A stretch of 64,000 nt of DNA from Cladorhizidae sp. MBARI D1340-BT2 (lineage: Eukaryota; Porifera; Demospongiae; Poecilosclerida; Cladorhizidae), in NCBI GenBank assembly GCA_028752905.1, contig JAQNBH010000011.1:29891017-29955016 (forward strand). Direction: 5' to 3'. Of this stretch, positions 23,101-36,184 are shown piece by piece. The notes under the pieces were generated by a model that ran no database searches, was not told where the DNA came from, and saw nothing but the letters and a program-made list of their open reading frames with translations. The stretch's first letter is position 1. Every line of letters starts with the position of its first letter. The position numbers were made by a program, and so were the translations under genes.

Positions 23101-26100
23101 CTCTGGTGTGCATCAAGCCATGAACTCTAGTGTACATCAAGCCTTGAACTCTGGTGTGTAGTAAGCCATGAACACTGGTGTGCATCAAGACATGTACTTT
23201 AGTTTGCATTGAGCAATGAACTCCGGTGTGCATCAAGCCATGAACTCTGGTTTGCATCAAGCCATGAACTCTTGTGTGTATCAAGCCAAGAACTCTGGTG
23301 TCTCAAGCGATGAACTCTGCTGTGTGCCAAGCCATGAACTCTGGTGTGCATCAAGCCATGAACTATGGTGTGCATCAAGCCATGAACTCTGTTGCACATC
23401 AAGCCATGCACTCTGGTGTGCATCAACCCATGAACTCTGGTGTGCATCACCAATGAACTCTGGTTTGCATCAAGCCGTGAAGTTTGGTGTGCATCAAGTC
23501 ATCAACTCTGGTGGGTATCAAGCCAAGAACTCTGGTGTGTAGCAAGCCATGAACTCTGGCATGCATCAAGGCATTAACTCTGGTATGTATCAATGTGTGT
23601 ATGAGGACATGTACTCTCGAGTGTAGCAGTCATGAACTCTGTATCCAGCCATGAACTCAGGTTTGCAGCAAGCCATGAATGCTAGTGTGTTAAGCCATGT
23701 ACTCTGTTGTGTGTACCAAGCCATGAACTCTGTTATGCATCAAGCCATGAACTCTGGTTTGCAACAAGCCATGAAATCTGGTGTGCATCAAGCCATGAAC
23801 TCATGTGTACATCAAGTTGCATGCAGCAAGCTATGAACTCTGATGTGTATCAAGCTATGAACTCTGGTGTGTAGTAAGACATGAATTCTGGCATACAGCA
23901 AGCCATGAACTCCGGGGTGCATCAAGCCATGAACTCTGGTGTGTATCAAGCTATGGACTCTAGTGTGTAGCAACACATGAACTCTGATTTATAGCAGACA
24001 TGAACTCTGTTCTGTATCAAGCCATAAAATCTGGTGTCTCAAGCCATGAACTCTGGTATGTATCAAGCCTTGAACTCTGGTGTGCATCAAGCCATGAAAT
24101 TTAGTTTGCATCAAGGAATGAACTCTGGTGTGCATCAAGCCATGAACTCTGGTGTGCATCAAGCCATGAAATCTTGTGTGCATCAAGCCATGAATTCTGG
24201 TGTGCATCAAGCCATTAACTCAGGTGTGCATCAAACCATCAACTTTGATGTGCAACAAGCCAAGAACTCTGGTATGTATCAGGCTATGAACTCTGGTGTG
24301 TAGCAAGACATGCACTCTGGTGTATATCAGTCATGAACTCTGTATCAAGCCATGAACTCTGATGTCTTAAGGCTTAAGCCATGAACTATGGAGTGCGTCA
24401 AGCCATAAACTCTTGTGTGCATCAGCCTATGAACTCTGGTCTGTATCAAGCTATATGAACTCTGGTGTGTAGCAAAACATAAATTCTGGTGTGTATCAAG
24501 CTATAAACTCCATTGTCTAACAAGCTATATGAATTCTGGTGTGTAGCAAGACATGAACTCTGGTGTGCATCAAGCCATGAACTCTGGCGGGAATCAAGCT
24601 ATGAATTCTGGTCTGTATCAAGCAATGAACTCAGGTGTGTAGCAAGTTATGAGGTCTGGTGTGTAGCAGTCATGAACTCTGTATTAAGCCATGAACTCTG
24701 GTGTCTCAAGCCATGAACTCTGGTGTGCAGTAAGCCATAAACTCTGGTGTGCATCAAGCCATGAACTTCGGTGTGCATCAAGCCATGAACCGTGGTGGGT
24801 ATGAAGCTATGAACTCTGTTGTGTAGCAAACCATGAACACAGGCATGCAGCAAGCCATGAACTCTGGCATGCACAAGCCATGAACTCTGGTATGTATCAA
24901 GCTATTAACTCTGGGGTGTAGCAAGACATGAAATTTGGCATACAGCAAGCCATGAACTCCGGGGTGCATCAAGCTATGAAATCTGGTGTGCAGCAAGCCA
25001 TGAACTCTGGCATGCACAAGCCATAAACTCTGGTATGTATCAAGCTATTAACTCTGGGGTGTAGCAAGACATGAAATTTGGCGTACAGCAAGCCATGAAC
25101 ACCGGGGTGCATCAATCTATGAAATCTGGTGTGTATCAAGCTATGAACTCTGGTGTGCAGCAAGAGATGAATTCTGGTGTGTTGCCTTCATGAAGTCTAT
25201 AACTAGCCATGAACTATAAATGTCTCAAGCCATGAACTCTGGTGTGCATCAAGCCTTGAACTTTGGTGTGCATCGAGCAAAGAACGATGATGTGCATGAA
25301 GCCATGAACTCTGGTGTAGTTCAAGCCATGAACTCTGGTTTGCATCAAGCCATGAACTCTGGTTTGCATCAAGCCATGAACTCTGGTGTGCATCAAGCCA
25401 TAAATTTTGGTGTGCATCAAGCTATGAACTCTGGAGGGTAGCAAGCCTTGAACTCTGGAATGGAGCAAGCCATGAACTCTGGCATGTATCAAGCCATGAA
25501 CTCTGGTGTGTATCAAGCTATGAACTGTTGTGTTGCAAGACATGAACTCTGGTGTGTAGCAGTCATGAACTCTCTATCAAGCCATGAAGTCAGGCGTCTC
25601 AAGCCATGAACTCTGGTGTGTTTCAAGCCATGAACTCTGGTGTGCTTCAAGCCATGAACACTGGTGTGTATCAAGATATTGAACTCCGGGGTGCATCAAG
25701 CTATGAAATCTGGTGTGCAGCAAGCCATGAACTCTGGCATGCACAAGCCATGAACTCTGGTGTGTATCAAGCTATTAACTCTGGGGTGTAGCAAGACATG
25801 AAATTTGGCGTACAGCAAGTCATGAACTCTGGGGTGCATCAAGCTATGAAATCTGGTGTGTATCAAGCTATGAACTCCGGTGTGCAGCAAGAGATGAATT
25901 CTGGTGTGTTGCCTTCATGAAGTCTATAACTAGCCATGAACTATAAATGTCTCAAGCCATGAACTCTGGTGTGCATCAAGCCATGAACTTTGGTGTGCAT
26001 CGAGCTAAGAACGATGATGTGCATGAAGCCATGAACTCTGGTGTAGTTCAAGCCATGAACTCTGGTCTGTATCAAGCTATATGAACTCTGGTGTGTAGCA

Positions 26101-26835
26101 AAACATGAATTCTAGTGTGTATCAAGCTATGAACTCCAGTCTCTATCAAGCTATATGAATTCTGGTGTGTAGCAAGACATGAACTCTGGTGTGCATCAAG
26201 CTAAGAATTCTGGTCTGTAGCAAGACATGAACTCTGGTGTGTAGCAGTCATGAACTCTGTATCAAGCCATGAACTCTGGTGTGTAGCAAACCTTGAACAC
26301 TGGTATGTTAAGCCTTGAACTCTGGTGTGCAACAAGTCTTGATCTCTGGTGTGCATCAAACCATGAACTCAGGTGTGCATCAAGCTATGAACACTGGCAT
26401 GCAGCAAGCTATGAACTCTGATGTGTATCAAGCTATGTATGAACTATGATGTGTAGCATGACATGAACTCTGGTGTATATCAGTCATTAACTCTGTATCA
26501 AGCCATGAACACTGGTGTTTTAAGCCATGAACTCTGGGGTGTGTCAAGCCATGAGCTTTGTTGTGCATCGAGCTAAGAACGATGATGTGCATGAAGCCAT
26601 GAACTCTGGTGTAGTTCAAGCCATGAACTCTGGTGTGCATCAAGCCATGAACTCTGGTTTGCATCAAGCCATGAACTCTGGTGTGCATCAAGCCATAAAT
26701 TTTGGTGTGCATCAAGCTATGAACACTGTTGTGTTGCAAGACATGAACTCTGGTGTGTAGCAGTCATGAACTCTCTATCAAGCCATGAAGTCAGGCGTCT
26801 CAAGCCATGAACTCTGGTGTGTTTCAAGCCATGAA
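23101..26835. repeat. 3.74-kb HOR, copy 1
   Basis: Order f(end)-g-h-i-j-k-l-a|k-l-c(part)-a(end)-b-c(start)-l(end)-a(start). It is 3,735 bp because of a 1-bp deletion near 23,816 that breaks the h hairpin. It is the most different of the three copies: it lacks the gtcagtatcaagcc change and the aactttggtgtgtag change that copies 2 and 3 share. Confidence 0.85.
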
Positions 26836-29800
26836 CTCTGGTGTGCATCAAGCCATGAACTCTAGTGTACATCAAGCCTTGAACTCTGGTGTGTAGTAAG
26901 CCATGAACACTGGTGTGCATCAAGACATGTACTTTAGTTTGCATTGAGCAATGAACTCTGGTGTGCATCAAGCCATGAACTCTGGTTTGCATCAAGCCAT
27001 GAACTCTTGTCAGTATCAAGCCATGAACTCTGGTGTCTCAAGCGATGAACTCTGGTGTGTGTCAAGCCATGAACTCTGGTGTGCATCAAGCCATGAACTA
27101 TGGTGTGCATCAAGCCATGAACTCTGTTGCACATCAAGCCATGCACTCTGGTGTGCATCAACCCATGAACTCTGGTGTGCATCACCAATGAACTCTGGTT
27201 TGCATCAAGCCGTGAACTTTGGTGTGCATCAAGTCATGAACTCTGGTGGGTATCAAGCCAAGAACTTTGGTGTGTAGCAAGCCATGAACTCTGGCATGCA
27301 TCAAGGCATTAACTCTGGTATGTATCAATGTGTGTATGAGGACATGTACTCTCGAGTGTAGCAGTCATGAACTCTATATCCAGCCATGAACTCAGGTTTG
27401 CAGCAAGCCATGAATGCTAGTGTGTTAAGCCATGTACTCTGTTGTGTGTACCAAGCCATGAACTCTGGTATGCATCAAGCCATGAACTCTGGTTTGCAAC
27501 AAGCCATGAACTCTGGTGTGCATCAAGCCATGAACTCATGTGTACATCAAGCTTGCATGCAGCAAGCTATGAACTCTGATGTGTATCAAGCTATGAACTC
27601 TGGTGTGTAGTAAGACATGAATTCTGGCATACAGCAAGCCATGAACTCCGGGGTGCATCAAGCCATGAACTCTGGTGTGTATCAAGCTATGGACTCTAGT
27701 ATGTAGCAACACATGAACTCTGATTTATAGCAGACATGAACTCTGTTCTGTATCAAGCCATAAAATCTGGTGTCTCAAGCCTTGAACTCTGGTATGTATC
27801 AAGCCTTGAACTCTGGTGTGCATCAAGCCATGAAATTTAGTTTGCATCAAGGAATGAACTCTGGTGTGCATCAAGCCATGAACTCTGGTGTGCATCAAGC
27901 CATGAACTCTTGTGTGCATCAAGCCATGAATTCTGGTGTGCATCAAGCCATTAACTCAGGTGTGCATCAAACCATCAACTTTGATGTGCAACAAGCCAAG
28001 AACTCTGGTATGTATCAGGCTATGAACTCTGGTGTGTAGCAAGACATGCACTCTGGTGTATATCAGTCATGAACTCTGTATCAAGCCATGAACTCTGATG
28101 TCTTAAGGCTTAAGCCATGAACTATGGAGTGTGTCAAGCCATAAACTCTTGTGTGCATCAGCCTAAGAACTCTGGTCTGTATCAAGCTATATGAACTCTG
28201 GTGTGTAGCAAAACATAAATTCTGGTGTGTATCAAGCTATAAACTCCATTGTCTAACAAGCTATATGAATTCTGATGTGTAGCAAGACATGAACTATGGT
28301 GTGCATCAAGCCATGAACTCTGGCGGGAATCAAGCTATGAATTCTGGTCTCTATCAAGCAATGAACTCAGGTGTGTAGCAAGTTATGAGGTCTGGTGTGT
28401 AGCAGTCATGAACTCTGTATTAAGCCATGAACTCTGGTGTCTCAAGCCATGAACTCTGGTGTGCAGCAAGCCATAAACTCTGGTGTGCATCAAGCCATGA
28501 ACTTCAGTGTGCATCAAGCCATGAACTCTGGTGGGTATGAAGCTATGAACTCTGTTGTGTAGCAAACCATGAACACAGGCATGCAGCAAGCCATGAACTC
28601 TGGCATGCACAAGCCATGAACTCTGGTATGTATCAAGCTATTAACTCTGGGGTGTAGCAAGACATGAAATTTGGCGTACAGCAAGCCATGAACTCCGGGG
28701 TGCATCAAGCTATGAAATCTGGTGTGCAGCAAGCCATGAACTCTGGCATGCACAAGCCATAAACTCTGGTATGTATCAAGCTATTAACTCTGGGATGTAG
28801 CAAGACATGAAATTTGGCGTACAGCAAGCCATGAACTCCGGGGTGCATCAATCTATGAAATCTGGTGTGTATCAAGCTATGAACTCTGGTGTGCAGCAAG
28901 AGATGAATTCTGGTGTGTTGCCTTCATGAAGTCTATAACTAGCCATGAACTATAAATGTCTCAAGCCATGAACTCTGGTGTGCATCAAGCCTTGAACTTT
29001 GGTGTGCATCGAGCAAAGAACGATGATGTGCATGAAGCCATGAACTCTGGTGTAGTTCAAGCCATGAACTCTGGTGTGCATCAAGCCATGAACTCTGGTT
29101 TGCATCAAGCCATGAACTCTGGTGTGCATCAAGCCATAAATTTTGGTGTGCATCAAGCTATGAACTCTGGAGGGTAGCAAGCCTTGAACTCTGGAATGGA
29201 GCAAGCCATGAACTCTGGCATGTATCAAGCCATGAACTCTGGTGTGTATCAAGCTATGAATTGTTGTGTTGCAAGACATGAACTCTGGTGTGTAGCAGTC
29301 ATGAACTCTCTATCAAGCCATGAAGTCAGGCGTCTCAAGCCATGAACTCTGGTGTGTTTCAAGCCATGAACTCTGGTGTGCTTCAAGCCATGAACACTGG
29401 TGTGTATCGAGCTATTGAACTCCGGGGTGCATCAAGCTATGAAATGTGGTGTGCAGCAAGCCATGAACTCTGGCATGCACAAGCCATGAACTCTGGTGTG
29501 TATCAAGCTATTAACTCTGGGGTGTAGCAAGACATGAAATTTGGCGTACAGCAAGTCATGAACTCTGGGGTGCATCAAGCTATGAAATCTGGTGTGTATC
29601 AAGCTATGAATTCCGGTGTGCAGCAAGAGATGAATTCTGGTGTGTTGCCTTCATGAAGTCTATAACTAGCCATGAACTATAAATGTCTCAAGCCATGAAC
29701 TCTGGTGTGCATCAAGCCATGAACTTTGGTGTGCATCGAGCTAAGAACGATGATGTGCATGAAGCCATGAACTCTGGTGTAGTTCAAGCCATGAACTCTG

Positions 29801-30571
29801 GTCTGTATCAAGCTATATGAACTCTGGTGTGTAGCAAAACATGAATTCTAGTGTGTATCAAGCTATGAACTCCAGTCTCTATCAAGCTATATGAATTCTG
29901 GTGTGTAGCAAGACATGAACTCTGGTGTGCATCAAGCTAAGAATTCTGGTCTGTAGCAAGACATGAACTCTGGTGTGTAGCAGTCATGAACTCTGTATCA
30001 AGCCATGAACTCTGGTGTGTAGCAAACCTTGAACACTGGTATGTTAAGCCTTGAACTCTGGTGTGCAACAAGTCTTGATCTCTGGTGTGCATCAAACCAT
30101 GAACTCAGGTGTGCATCAAGCTATGAACACTGGCATGCAGCAAGCTATGAACTCTGATGTGTATCAAGCTATGTATGAACTATGATGTGTAGCAAGACAT
30201 GAACTCTGGTGTATATCAGTCATTAACTCTGTATCAAGCCATGAACACTGGTGTCTTAAGCCATGAACTCTGGAATGTGTCAAGCCATGAGCTTTGTTGT
30301 GCATCGAGCTAAGAACGATGATGTGCATGAAGCCATGAACTCTGGTGTAGTTCAAGCCATGAACTCTGGTGTGCATCAAGCCATGAACTCTGGTTTGCAT
30401 CAAGCCATGAACTCTGGTGTGCATCAAGCCATAAATTTTGGTGTGCATCAAGCTATGAACACTGTTGTGTTGCAAGACATGAACTCTGGTGTGTAGCAGT
30501 CATGAACTCTCTATCAAGCCATGAAGTCAGGCGTCTCAAGCCATGAACTCTGGTGTGTTTCAAGCCATGAA
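26836..30571. repeat. 3.74-kb HOR, copy 2 (3,736 bp)
   Basis: Starts where block a (gtttcaagcc) joins block f. It is almost identical to copy 3. The differences I noted by eye are at 27259, 27979, 28795, 29261, 29288, 29380 and 29453, plus one base present near 30,429 and missing in copy 3. Two l modules lie at 28918 and 29645, 727 bp apart. Confidence 0.88.
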
Positions 30572-33500
30572 CTCTGGTGTGCATCAAGCCATGAACTCTA
30601 GTGTACATCAAGCCTTGAACTCTGGTGTGTAGTAAGCCATGAACACTGGTGTGCATCAAGACATGTACTTTAGTTTGCATTGAGCAATGAACTCTGGTGT
30701 GCATCAAGCCATGAACTCTGGTTTGCATCAAGCCATGAACTCTTGTCAGTATCAAGCCATGAACTCTGGTGTCTCAAGCGATGAACTCTGGTGTGTGTCA
30801 AGCCATGAACTCTGGTGTGCATCAAGCCATGAACTATGGTGTGCATCAAGCCATGAACTCTGTTGCACATCAAGCCATGCACTCTGGTGTGCATCAACCC
30901 ATGAACTCTGGTGTGCATCACCAATGAACTCTGGTTTGCATCAAGCCGTGAACTTTGGTGTGCATCAAGTCATGAACTCTGGTGGGTATCAAGCTAAGAA
31001 CTTTGGTGTGTAGCAAGCCATGAACTCTGGCATGCATCAAGGCATTAACTCTGGTATGTATCAATGTGTGTATGAGGACATGTACTCTCGAGTGTAGCAG
31101 TCATGAACTCTATATCCAGCCATGAACTCAGGTTTGCAGCAAGCCATGAATGCTAGTGTGTTAAGCCATGTACTCTGTTGTGTGTACCAAGCCATGAACT
31201 CTGGTATGCATCAAGCCATGAACTCTGGTTTGCAACAAGCCATGAACTCTGGTGTGCATCAAGCCATGAACTCATGTGTACATCAAGCTTGCATGCAGCA
31301 AGCTATGAACTCTGATGTGTATCAAGCTATGAACTCTGGTGTGTAGTAAGACATGAATTCTGGCATACAGCAAGCCATGAACTCCGGGGTGCATCAAGCC
31401 ATGAACTCTGGTGTGTATCAAGCTATGGACTCTAGTATGTAGCAACACATGAACTCTGATTTATAGCAGACATGAACTCTGTTCTGTATCAAGCCATAAA
31501 ATCTGGTGTCTCAAGCCTTGAACTCTGGTATGTATCAAGCCTTGAACTCTGGTGTGCATCAAGCCATGAAATTTAGTTTGCATCAAGGAATGAACTCTGG
31601 TGTGCATCAAGCCATGAACTCTGGTGTGCATCAAGCCATGAACTCTTGTGTGCATCAAGCCATGAATTCTGGTGTGCATCAAGCCATTAACTCAGGTGTG
31701 CATCAAACCATCAAGTTTGATGTGCAACAAGCCAAGAACTCTGGTATGTATCAGGCTATGAACTCTGGTGTGTAGCAAGACATGCACTCTGGTGTATATC
31801 AGTCATGAACTCTGTATCAAGCCATGAACTCTGATGTCTTAAGGCTTAAGCCATGAACTATGGAGTGTGTCAAGCCATAAACTCTTGTGTGCATCAGCCT
31901 AAGAACTCTGGTCTGTATCAAGCTATATGAACTCTGGTGTGTAGCAAAACATAAATTCTGGTGTGTATCAAGCTATAAACTCCATTGTCTAACAAGCTAT
32001 ATGAATTCTGATGTGTAGCAAGACATGAACTATGGTGTGCATCAAGCCATGAACTCTGGCGGGAATCAAGCTATGAATTCTGGTCTCTATCAAGCAATGA
32101 ACTCAGGTGTGTAGCAAGTTATGAGGTCTGGTGTGTAGCAGTCATGAACTCTGTATTAAGCCATGAACTCTGGTGTCTCAAGCCATGAACTCTGGTGTGC
32201 AGCAAGCCATAAACTCTGGTGTGCATCAAGCCATGAACTTCAGTGTGCATCAAGCCATGAACTCTGGTGGGTATGAAGCTATGAACTCTGTTGTGTAGCA
32301 AACCATGAACACAGGCATGCAGCAAGCCATGAACTCTGGCATGCACAAGCCATGAACTCTGGTATGTATCAAGCTATTAACTCTGGGGTGTAGCAAGACA
32401 TGAAATTTGGCGTACAGCAAGCCATGAACTCCGGGGTGCATCAAGCTATGAAATCTGGTGTGCAGCAAGCCATGAACTCTGGCATGCACAAGCCATAAAC
32501 TCTGGTATGTATCAAGCTATTAACTCTGGGGTGTAGCAAGACATGAAATTTGGCGTACAGCAAGCCATGAACTCCGGGGTGCATCAATCTATGAAATCTG
32601 GTGTGTATCAAGCTATGAACTCTGGTGTGCAGCAAGAGATGAATTCTGGTGTGTTGCCTTCATGAAGTCTATAACTAGCCATGAACTATAAATGTCTCAA
32701 GCCATGAACTCTGGTGTGCATCAAGCCTTGAACTTTGGTGTGCATCGAGCAAAGAACGATGATGTGCATGAAGCCATGAACTCTGGTGTAGTTCAAGCCA
32801 TGAACTCTGGTGTGCATCAAGCCATGAACTCTGGTTTGCATCAAGCCATGAACTCTGGTGTGCATCAAGCCATAAATTTTGGTGTGCATCAAGCTATGAA
32901 CTCTGGAGGGTAGCAAGCCTTGAACTCTGGAATGGAGCAAGCCATGAACTCTGGCATGTATCAAGCCATGAACTCTGGTGTGTATCAAGCTATGAACTGT
33001 TGTGTTGCAAGACATGAACTCTGATGTGTAGCAGTCATGAACTCTCTATCAAGCCATGAAGTCAGGCGTCTCAAGCCATGAACTCTGGTGTGTTTCAAGC
33101 CATGAACTCTGGTGTACTTCAAGCCATGAACACTGGTGTGTATCGAGCTATTGAACTCCGGGGTGCATCAAGCTATGAAATGTGGTGTACAGCAAGCCAT
33201 GAACTCTGGCATGCACAAGCCATGAACTCTGGTGTGTATCAAGCTATTAACTCTGGGGTGTAGCAAGACATGAAATTTGGCGTACAGCAAGTCATGAACT
33301 CTGGGGTGCATCAAGCTATGAAATCTGGTGTGTATCAAGCTATGAATTCCGGTGTGCAGCAAGAGATGAATTCTGGTGTGTTGCCTTCATGAAGTCTATA
33401 ACTAGCCATGAACTATAAATGTCTCAAGCCATGAACTCTGGTGTGCATCAAGCCATGAACTTTGGTGTGCATCGAGCTAAGAACGATGATGTGCATGAAG

Positions 33501-34306
33501 CCATGAACTCTGGTGTAGTTCAAGCCATGAACTCTGGTCTGTATCAAGCTATATGAACTCTGGTGTGTAGCAAAACATGAATTCTAGTGTGTATCAAGCT
33601 ATGAACTCCAGTCTCTATCAAGCTATATGAATTCTGGTGTGTAGCAAGACATGAACTCTGGTGTGCATCAAGCTAAGAATTCTGGTCTGTAGCAAGACAT
33701 GAACTCTGGTGTGTAGCAGTCATGAACTCTGTATCAAGCCATGAACTCTGGTGTGTAGCAAACCTTGAACACTGGTATGTTAAGCCTTGAACTCTGGTGT
33801 GCAACAAGTCTTGATCTCTGGTGTGCATCAAACCATGAACTCAGGTGTGCATCAAGCTATGAACACTGGCATGCAGCAAGCTATGAACTCTGATGTGTAT
33901 CAAGCTATGTATGAACTATGATGTGTAGCAAGACATGAACTCTGGTGTATATCAGTCATTAACTCTGTATCAAGCCATGAACACTGGTGTCTTAAGCCAT
34001 GAACTCTGGAATGTGTCAAGCCATGAGCTTTGTTGTGCATCGAGCTAAGAACGATGATGTGCATGAAGCCATGAACTCTGGTGTAGTTCAAGCCATGAAC
34101 TCTGGTGTGCATCAAGCCATGAACTCTGGTTTGCATCAAGCCATGAACTCTGGTGTGCATCAAGCCATAATTTTGGTGTGCATCAAGCTATGAACACTGT
34201 TGTGTTGCAAGACATGAACTCTGGTGTGTAGCAGTCATGAACTCTCTATCAAGCCATGAAGTCAGGCGTCTCAAGCCATGAACTCTGGTGTGTTTCAAGC
34301 CATGAA
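30572..34306. repeat. 3.74-kb HOR, copy 3 (3,735 bp)
   Basis: Same block order as copy 2. At its end block a continues normally (gcttcaagccctg) instead of joining f, so it carries the right-hand edge of the pre-duplication sequence, which resembles 21,250 onward. A 1-bp deletion lies near 34,165 (ccataatttt). Confidence 0.88.
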
Positions 34307-34307
34307 C

Positions 34308-36184
34308 TCTGGTGTGCTTCAAGCCCTGAACACTGGTGTGTATCAAGCTATAAACTCTGGTGAGCATCAAGTCATGAACTCTGGTGTGCAACAAGCCATG
34401 AACTCTGGTGTGCATCAAGCCATGAACTCTGGTATGTAGTAAGGCATGAACTCTGGTGTGCATCAAGCCAATAACTCTGGTGTGTATCAAGCTAAGAATT
34501 CTGGTCTGTAGCAAGACATGAACTCTGGTGTGTAGCAGTCATGAACTCTGTATCAAGCCATGAACTCTGGTGTGTAGCAAACCTTGAACACTGGTATGTT
34601 AAGCCTTGAACTCTGGTGTGCAACAAGTCATGATCTCTGGTGTGCATCAAACCATGAACTCAGGTGTGCATCAAGCTATGAACACTGGCATGCAGCAAGC
34701 TATGAACTCTGATGTGTATCAAGCTATGTATGAACTATGATGTGTAGCAAGACATGAACTCTGGTGTATATCAGTCATTAACTCTGTATCAAGCCATGAA
34801 CACTGGTGTCTTAAGCCATGAACTCTGGAGTGTGTCAAGCCATGAACTCTGGTGTGCATCAAGCCATGAACTCTGGTGTGCATCAAGCCATGAACTCTGG
34901 TCTGTATCAAGCTATATGAACACTGGTGTATAGCAAAACATGAATTCTAGTGTGTATCAAGCTATGAACTCCAGTCTCTATCAAGCTATATGAATTCTGG
35001 TGTGTAGCAAGACATGAACTCTGGTGTGCATCAAGCCATGAACTCTGATGTGCATCAAGCCATAAATTTTGGTGTGCATCAAGCTATGAACACTGTTGTG
35101 TAGCAAGACATGAACTCTGGTGTGTAGCAGTCATGAACTCTCTATCAAGCCTTGAAGTCAGGCGTCTAAAGCCATGAACTCTGGTGTGTTTCAAGCCATG
35201 AACTCTGGTGTGCTTCAAGCCATGAACACTGGTGTGTATCAAGCTATTAACTCTGGTGAGCATCAAGTCATGAACTCTGGTGTGCAACAAGCCATGAACT
35301 CTGGTGTGCATCAAGCCATGAACTCTGGTATGTAGTAAGGCATGAACTCTGGCGTGCATCAAGCCAGTAACTCTGGTGTGTATCAAGCTAAGAATTCTGG
35401 TCTGTAGCAAGACATGAACTCTGGTGTGTAGCAGTCATGAACTCTGTATCAAGCCATGAACTCTGGTGTGTAGCAACCCTTGAACACTGGTATGTTAAGC
35501 CTTGAACTCTGGTGTGCAACAAGTCATGATCTCTGGTGTGCATCAAACCATGAACTCAGGTGTGCATCAAGCAATGAACACTGGCATGCAGCAAGTTATG
35601 AACTCTGATGTGTATCAAGCTATGTATGAACTATGATGTGTAGCAAGACATGAACTCTGGTGTATATCAGTCATTAACTCTGTATCAAGCCATGAACACT
35701 GGTGTCTTAAGCCATGAACTCTGGAGTGTCTCAAGCCATGAACTCTGGTGTGCATCAAGCCATGAACTCTGGTGTGCATCAAGCCATGAACTCTGGTCTG
35801 TATCAAGCTATATGAACTCTGGTGTGTAGCAAAACATGAATTCTAGTATGTATCAAGCTATGAACTCCAGTCTCTCTCAAGCTATATGAATTCTGGTGTG
35901 TAGCAAGACATGAACTCTGGTGTGCATCAAGCCATGAACTGGTGTGCATCAAGCCATGAACTCAGGTCTGTATCAAGCTATATGAACTCTGGTGTGTAGC
36001 AAAACATGAATTCTAGTGTGTATCTAGCTATGAACTACAGTCTCTATCAAGCTATATGAATTCTGGTGTGTAGCAAGACATGAACTCTGGTGTGCATCAA
36101 GCCATGAACTCTGGCGGGTATCAAGCTATGAACTCTGGTCTGTATCAAGCTATCAACTCGGGTGTGTAGCAAGTTATGAGGACT
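34308..36184. repeat. HOR segment a-b-c-l(end)-a-b-c-c(part)
   Basis: Two a-b-c runs separated by a c-to-l join near 35,045. The second run carries the c-internal join with 2-bp loss near 35,940 that is also seen near 21,998. Confidence 0.7.
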
